From contig JAPOLW010000012.1 of assembly GCA_029976905.1 (NCBI GenBank), positions 9,293 to 20,641 on the forward strand: a DNA stretch of 11,349 nt. Reading direction: 5' to 3'. Positions 7,122-11,349 of the stretch are shown here, in pieces (position 1 is the first letter of the stretch; each line of letters begins with the position of its first letter). The position numbers and the translations under genes are program-made. The notes beneath the pieces were generated by a model, which saw nothing but the letters and a program-made list of their open reading frames with translations, had not been told where the DNA came from and searched no databases. This DNA comes from a bacterium (GTDB taxonomy: Bacteria > Desulfobacterota > Binatia > UBA12015).

Positions 7122-9680
7122 AGCGGGGCGAAGCCAGTCGTCTCCGGTCTGGCGACCATCCTCCTGGCGGTCCTGGCAGCGAACGCAGATGGCCAGGGGG
7201 TTTCGGACAAGACGCTCTCCCTTCCCCGGCAGCCGCTGCCCCGGCCGGCCGCCGGAGCCAGTGTGGTGGACCCCGTCTTCGGGACCACGATCACGAGGCT
7301 CACCGACCGCACCAACTCCGGCGGTTATGCCACCCAGGTGTATAGCCAACTGCAGGCCTTCTCTCCCGACAATGCCTACGTCATTCTCGTCGAGGACGAC
7401 GATACGGTGGTCCGGCGCACCGCCGACCGCTCCCTCGTCGGTGGGCTTGCCGCGGTGGTCTGGAACGCACCGCGCTGGCAGCCGACGCAGACGCGCACGA
7501 TCGTCCACTACGACGGCAATGCCGATACCACGCTGCGTGTGCAGTACACGACGGTCGATCCCGTGGCGACCAGCACGATCTTCACGTTTCCGGTTCTCTA
7601 CGAGAGGGTCATGCCCAACCAGTCGTTCGACGAGTTGTCGCGTGACGGCCGCTGGATGGCGGGTGCGGCGACGCTGTCCACCGGAGACGCCAACATCTTT
7701 GCCCTCGATCTCCAGAACCTGACTCTGGGAGCCGAGATCTCGATTTCCGGGCTCTACGCGGGGCCCTGCCCGCGCGATCCGCAATGGGGCGAGGTCGATC
7801 CGGACTGGATCGGTATGTCGCCCCTGGGAACCTATCTCATGGTGCAATGGGCCCGCGATGGCACCGACCGGTGCAGTGGCCTCGAGTCCTTCGACCCCGT
7901 GACCGGTGCGTTTGTCGGTCGGGTGTACGACGGGCACCAGCACGGTGACCTCGGTGTTCTCCCGGATGGAACCACCGAGTTCTTCATGACCTTCGAGATC
8001 TCCTCCACCGCCAACCCAAGCCAACCTGGAATCGGCTATCGCGTGCTTCCCGGGCCTGCGACGGTTGCGGCTCCGGTCTATCTCACCTCGCTGGCCTGGG
8101 GCGGAGGGCACATCTCCTGCCAAGGGCCCCACGGGGTCTGCCTGGTGAGCTACGGGGAGTGGCCGGGGGATGGCTGGACGCCCTTCGAGAAGGAGGAGTT
8201 CCTGCAGTTCACTGATGGCTCGGTCCTTCGCCTGGCGCATCATCGCTCGAGCGAATGCGGCTACTGGGTGCAGCCACGAGGGTCTCTCTCGCGTGATGGG
8301 TCGCGTGCCATGTTCGCTTCGGACTGGGCCGACGAAGGTGGTGGCAACGGGTGTGGCGACAGCGCGCTGGGTGAGGGCGAGGCCTACGTCATCACCGTCC
8401 CGAACCTGGTCGGCACCTGCGGGGATGGCCAGGCGACCTGGGCCGAGGATTGCGATGGCGATGACGATACCCGGTGCCCCGGCCTCTGTCTCTCCGATTG
8501 CACCTGCCCCGCACCCATCTGCGGGAACGGCATCGTCGAGGCCGGCGAGACCTGCGACGGGTCGGCCGCTGCAAATTGCCCTGGTGCCTGCCAGAGTGAC
8601 TGCTCCTGCCCGGTGGTGACGTGTCCGAACGGCACCTGCGATGCCGGCGAGAGCGCGAGTTCGTGCGCGGCCGACTGCGGTTGCGCAGCGATCGGGGCGT
8701 GTGGACAGGAGGCGCCATCGGGATGCTACTGCGATGCACAGTGCGCGGGGGAGGGCGATTGCTGCCCGGACGCGTGTGCGGCCTGCGGCAATGGCTGCGC
8801 TCCGACGGCAACGCCGACGCCCACCCCGACACCGCAAGCGCCCCCGCCCCCGACACCGCAAGCGACCCCGACCCTGACCCCGCAAGCGACCGCGACCCCG
8901 CAAGCGACCGCCGGAGCCGGTGAGTTCTGCCGGACTCCGGGCCTCGCCATCCCCGACGGCAGCGGCCCGGTGGACGATGTGCTGACCCTTGGCGGTGGCA
9001 CGTCGATCGTCGACCTGGACGTCCGTCTCGAGATCTCCCACGGCTGGGTCGGAGACCTGAGCGCCTGGTTGCGCCACGACAGCACCGGTACCGAACGCCG
9101 TCTTCTGGCCCGGTCGGGCTATCCGGCTGCCGGCTACGGCTGTGGGGAACCCGATGTCGAGGCGTGGTTCGACGACGAAGGCGTCTGGGCCGCCGAGGAC
9201 GAATGCCAGAGCCCGGCGCCGGCGATTGCGGGCGACGTGCTGCCCTTCGATGCGCTCGCTGCCTTCGACGGGGAAGCGGCCGATGGCGCGTGGACCTTGC
9301 GGGTCGGCGACTCGGAATCCGAATATGCCGGTACCCTCGATCGTTGGTGTCTCCGTCTAGCGACGAGTGGGGCACCGCCGGCGACCCCGGGGCCGGCGCC
9401 GAGCGCGACCCCGTCTTCGGGCGGGGAATGCGGCAACGCCGTGGTGGAGGGCGCGGAGCAATGTGACGCGGGTGCGGACAATGGCGGCCCCCGCTCGTGC
9501 TGTGCCTCCGATTGCTCCTTCAAGCCCGATGGCCCGGCGAGCTGTGACGGATCTACCTGCACCGGGGGAGACGTCTGCACCGGTGGGGTGTGCACGCCAG
9601 GGTCGTGTACTACCGGAGCGGTCTGCGGGCTCTGCGGCACCACGTGCACGATCACCAATGGCGCGTGTCGCTGTGGATGA
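7107..9680 (+). CDS. Secreted propeller protein with somatomedin-B-like, P-domain and Cys-rich modules
   Basis: This 857-residue exported protein has no catalytic domain I can identify. The start is GTG 7107, served by GAGG at 7093-7096. Residues 1-29 are a weakly charged signal peptide (SGLATILLAVLAANADG). About 35-430 looks like a TolB/PD40-type beta-propeller, with blade signatures AFSPDNAY (84-91), LSRDGRW (177-183), MSPLGTY (237-243) and LSRDGSR (394-400). About 438-530 holds Cys repeats including CGNGIVEAGETCD. Residues 532-560 form a somatomedin-B-like knot: C532, C540, C542, C546, C552/C553, C557, C560. A Pro/Thr linker (about 566-606) follows, then a P-domain (about 608-751) with IPDGSGPVDD and ISHGWVGDL, and Cys repeats from C775 to a CRC end. 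P-domains usually sit behind subtilisin-like or other proteases; here none is fused. The likely role is extracellular binding or scaffolding, by inference. Confidence 0.94.
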   Translation: MREAGSGAKPVVSGLATILLAVLAANADGQGVSDKTLSLPRQPLPRPAAGASVVDPVFGTTITRLTDRTNSGGYATQVYSQLQAFSPDNAYVILVEDDDTVVRRTADRSLVGGLAAVVWNAPRWQPTQTRTIVHYDGNADTTLRVQYTTVDPVATSTIFTFPVLYERVMPNQSFDELSRDGRWMAGAATLSTGDANIFALDLQNLTLGAEISISGLYAGPCPRDPQWGEVDPDWIGMSPLGTYLMVQWARDGTDRCSGLESFDPVTGAFVGRVYDGHQHGDLGVLPDGTTEFFMTFEISSTANPSQPGIGYRVLPGPATVAAPVYLTSLAWGGGHISCQGPHGVCLVSYGEWPGDGWTPFEKEEFLQFTDGSVLRLAHHRSSECGYWVQPRGSLSRDGSRAMFASDWADEGGGNGCGDSALGEGEAYVITVPNLVGTCGDGQATWAEDCDGDDDTRCPGLCLSDCTCPAPICGNGIVEAGETCDGSAAANCPGACQSDCSCPVVTCPNGTCDAGESASSCAADCGCAAIGACGQEAPSGCYCDAQCAGEGDCCPDACAACGNGCAPTATPTPTPTPQAPPPPTPQATPTLTPQATATPQATAGAGEFCRTPGLAIPDGSGPVDDVLTLGGGTSIVDLDVRLEISHGWVGDLSAWLRHDSTGTERRLLARSGYPAAGYGCGEPDVEAWFDDEGVWAAEDECQSPAPAIAGDVLPFDALAAFDGEAADGAWTLRVGDSESEYAGTLDRWCLRLATSGAPPATPGPAPSATPSSGGECGNAVVEGAEQCDAGADNGGPRSCCASDCSFKPDGPASCDGSTCTGGDVCTGGVCTPGSCTTGAVCGLCGTTCTITNGACRCG
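8832..8906 (+). repeat. Minisatellite encoding the TPQA-type linker
   Basis: ccgcaagcg recurs at 8832, 8856, 8880 and 8898 (steps of 24, 24 and 18 bases), encoding TPQA(T/P) units in the Pro/Thr linker between the somatomedin-B-like knot and the P-domain. All steps keep the frame, so the linker could change length by repeat slippage. Confidence 0.85.
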
Positions 9681-9747
9681 TTCGTTCTGGCGCGACCGAA
9701 GGCAGACCGGATAGGCTCTGAAGGATGGTTGCGGAGGTTCGTTTCCG

Positions 9748-11307
9748 GTGAGTGGAAAGGCAGGTCTGTGGGTCGGTGTCGCTCTGGCCATCGCGATCAT
9801 CGGTGTGCCTCGGGCCCGGGCATCGACCTGTGCGACCCTGCGGGTCAAGGCGGCGCACGTCTTCGCGGCCTGCGGCTGGGCGGCCGAGAAAAAGGCGGCC
9901 AAGCGCGGGGACGCGGTCGTGGATCTGGCAAAGTGCGACATCCGGCTCGCGAAGGTCTTCGCCCGTGTGGAGAAGGCCTGTGGCGGGTCTGTCGCCGCCC
10001 CCGACGAGGCCGACATCGGTTCGGCCGTATCGCGGGTGGGGAGCATGTTGGGCACGGCCATCCGCGAGGGTTCCGCTCCGGACGGAAGCGCTCTGTGCGG
10101 ATCCGGACTCCTCTGGGACGACTCTACCCGGACCTGCATCGAGGACTCGGGAGGCGACGGCGGCGCGTCGGTCGTCGCCCCGACTGCGGATTGTGCGACC
10201 GCGTGGGCGAAGGCCGCGGGCGCCTTCTCGGCTTGCGTCTTTGGCGCGGAGAAGAAGGCCGCCAGGAAGAGTGAGCCACCCGATACCAGCGCCTGCCCTG
10301 CGCGTCTGCAGAAGTTGCTTTTGCGCGCGACCGCGTCCTGCGGAGGCCCACACCCGACGATCGGTGAAGCCGACATCGGTCAGTCGATCGCTCGGCTCGC
10401 GCGCGCGGTCGGCCGGGCGGCACGCGACGGCACCGCGCTCGACCTGGTGGATTTTTGCGGCGCCGGGACACAGTGGAGTGCGCAGACGGGACGATGCGAG
10501 GCGGAGGGTGCGCCCGCATCGCTTCCGACCGGCCTTTCCACATTCTTCTTCGAACAAGAGGTCGAGGGACTCTCCGAGCAGCGACGTTACCTGGTGGCGG
10601 CGCCGAATGTCTTCGTGCCTGGCCAGGCCTACCCGGTGCTTTTTGCCTTCCACGGAAACGGTGGGACGGGAGACGGTTTTGTCCCGGCTTTTTCCTCCCG
10701 GGTCGAGGCCGGGGAATTCATCGGCGTCTACCCCGATGGCATGCAGAACTCCTGGAACCTTGGACGCGAGGCGTCGCAAGCCGATGACGTTGCCTTCGTC
10801 GACGGGATCGTGGCCCACCTCGCGGGCTACGCCGAGATCGATATCGGTCGCATGTTCGCGTACGGGTCCTCCAACGGAGCCGGGTTGGTTCACAAGTTGG
10901 GTATCGAGACCGATCACTTCGACGGCATTGCTGCGGTCGTGACGTCGCTGTTGGTGAACGACCAGCCGGCCCCCGGTAGCCGCTCGGTGGGCGTTCTGCA
11001 GGTACTTGGCACCGAAGACGGCCTCATTCCCTACGAGGGCGGCGTTGGCGTTCTCGGCCACGAGTTCATGGCGGCCGAGGACAGCGCACTCGCCTGGGCT
11101 GCGGCGAATGCGTGCGCCCTCCCCGGAACCACGACGACGACCGCCGAGGGCAACATCCGCATCACGTACGCCGGCTGCACCGACGGCGTCGAAGTCCTGC
11201 ACTTCGGCATCGTCGGCGCAGGTCACGGAATTCCGAGCGGCACCGAGGGCGGCCTCATCGGCCTCGTGGTGGACTTTCTGCAGGCACAGCCCGACGGGAC
11301 CCCCTGA
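9748..11307 (+). CDS. Secreted PHB-depolymerase-type esterase (LpqC/COG3509-like) with two N-terminal Cys modules
   Basis: This 519-residue protein has an alpha/beta-hydrolase of the PHB depolymerase/feruloyl-esterase group, expected to cleave ester bonds of an extracellular substrate. The start is GTG 9748, with GGAGG at 9733-9737. Residues 1-25 are a signal peptide (GLWVGVALAIAIIGVPRARA). Two copies of a Cys module follow: C28/C42/C63/C78 and C149/C163/C183/C198, each with EKKAA(K/R), (D/G)EADIG and a C-terminal Cys pair (C117/C130 and C237/C250). The hydrolase occupies about 262-515: FHGNGG (H302, G303) oxyanion region, YPDG (328-331), DDVAF (346-350), nucleophile S375 in GSSNG, D424 in GTEDGLIPYEGG and H493 in GAGHG. 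All triad residues are present. The exact substrate (polyhydroxyalkanoate, feruloylated sugar, or another ester) cannot be read from the sequence. It follows the P-domain gene after 67 bases, without an obvious terminator. Confidence 0.94.
   Translation: MSGKAGLWVGVALAIAIIGVPRARASTCATLRVKAAHVFAACGWAAEKKAAKRGDAVVDLAKCDIRLAKVFARVEKACGGSVAAPDEADIGSAVSRVGSMLGTAIREGSAPDGSALCGSGLLWDDSTRTCIEDSGGDGGASVVAPTADCATAWAKAAGAFSACVFGAEKKAARKSEPPDTSACPARLQKLLLRATASCGGPHPTIGEADIGQSIARLARAVGRAARDGTALDLVDFCGAGTQWSAQTGRCEAEGAPASLPTGLSTFFFEQEVEGLSEQRRYLVAAPNVFVPGQAYPVLFAFHGNGGTGDGFVPAFSSRVEAGEFIGVYPDGMQNSWNLGREASQADDVAFVDGIVAHLAGYAEIDIGRMFAYGSSNGAGLVHKLGIETDHFDGIAAVVTSLLVNDQPAPGSRSVGVLQVLGTEDGLIPYEGGVGVLGHEFMAAEDSALAWAAANACALPGTTTTTAEGNIRITYAGCTDGVEVLHFGIVGAGHGIPSGTEGGLIGLVVDFLQAQPDGTP
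9829..10497 (+). repeat. Tandem duplication of the Cys/Lys module in the esterase
   Basis: Copy one (9829-10137) and copy two (10192-10497) share Cys spacing of 14, 20-21 and 15 residues, the EKKAA helix, CGG, and EADIG encoded by the identical bases gccgacatcggt. The whole unit repeats every 120-121 residues. The copies have diverged strongly elsewhere, so the duplication is old. I recognise no named family for this module. Confidence 0.85.
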
Positions 11308-11349
11308 ACCGGAAGCGGCCTGCGATGGGCCCCCGGGGCGGTGCGAGCG

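Noticed and set aside
6978..9077. A 699-codon minus-strand open frame opposite the propeller/P-domain gene
   Set aside because: It is antisense to recognised domains and includes low-complexity Arg/Gly runs mirroring the Pro/Thr linker.
9652..11226. A 524-codon minus-strand open frame opposite the esterase
   Set aside because: The plus strand has an intact catalytic triad and signal peptide; the minus frame has no recognisable motif.

Overview
The window is GC-rich bacterial DNA with GTG and ATG starts, tight gene spacing and long, Cys-rich, multi-domain exported proteins. CGNG...GE.CD-type Cys repeats, a choice-of-anchor-B region and Pro/Thr linkers suggest a deltaproteobacterial-type organism (Myxococcota or Binatota/Desulfobacterota-like). 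That assignment is inference from protein style only. No RNA genes, transposases, CRISPR arrays or phage genes are visible.

Layout. (1) 1-1461, minus strand: the 5' part of a secreted protein with a signal peptide, two tandem Cys/Lys helical modules and a beta-rich C-terminal part; it runs off the left edge. (2) 1474-1704: a divergent intergenic region with a candidate minus-strand promoter and palindrome, and an inverted repeat touching the ribosome binding site of the plus-strand gene. (3) 1705-6084, plus: a 1459-residue secreted M36 (fungalysin-type) metalloprotease. A DUF11 domain, a MAM-like domain split by a choice-of-anchor-B propeller, and four exact-period disintegrin-like repeats follow the protease. 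(4) 6272-7084, plus: a small exported protein broken by two compensating frameshifts. (5) 7107-9680, plus: a secreted propeller protein with Cys repeats, a somatomedin-B-like knot, a Pro/Thr linker, a P-domain and a C-terminal Cys tail. Its start lies in a 20-bp triplicate repeat that also holds the stop of gene 4. (6) 9748-11307, plus: a secreted PHB-depolymerase-type esterase behind two copies of a Cys module.

All five genes encode signal peptides, so the locus looks like a secretome island. Two themes recur. A short Cys/Lys/Ala helical module sits at the N-terminus of the minus-strand protein (two copies), the esterase (two copies) and apparently the broken gene (one copy). A Cys-rich tail ending in CRC is shared by the protease and the P-domain protein. 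The two hydrolases suggest a role in degrading extracellular polymer or protein, with the other domains acting as binding or anchoring parts. That joint role is inference; no pathway can be read directly from the sequence.
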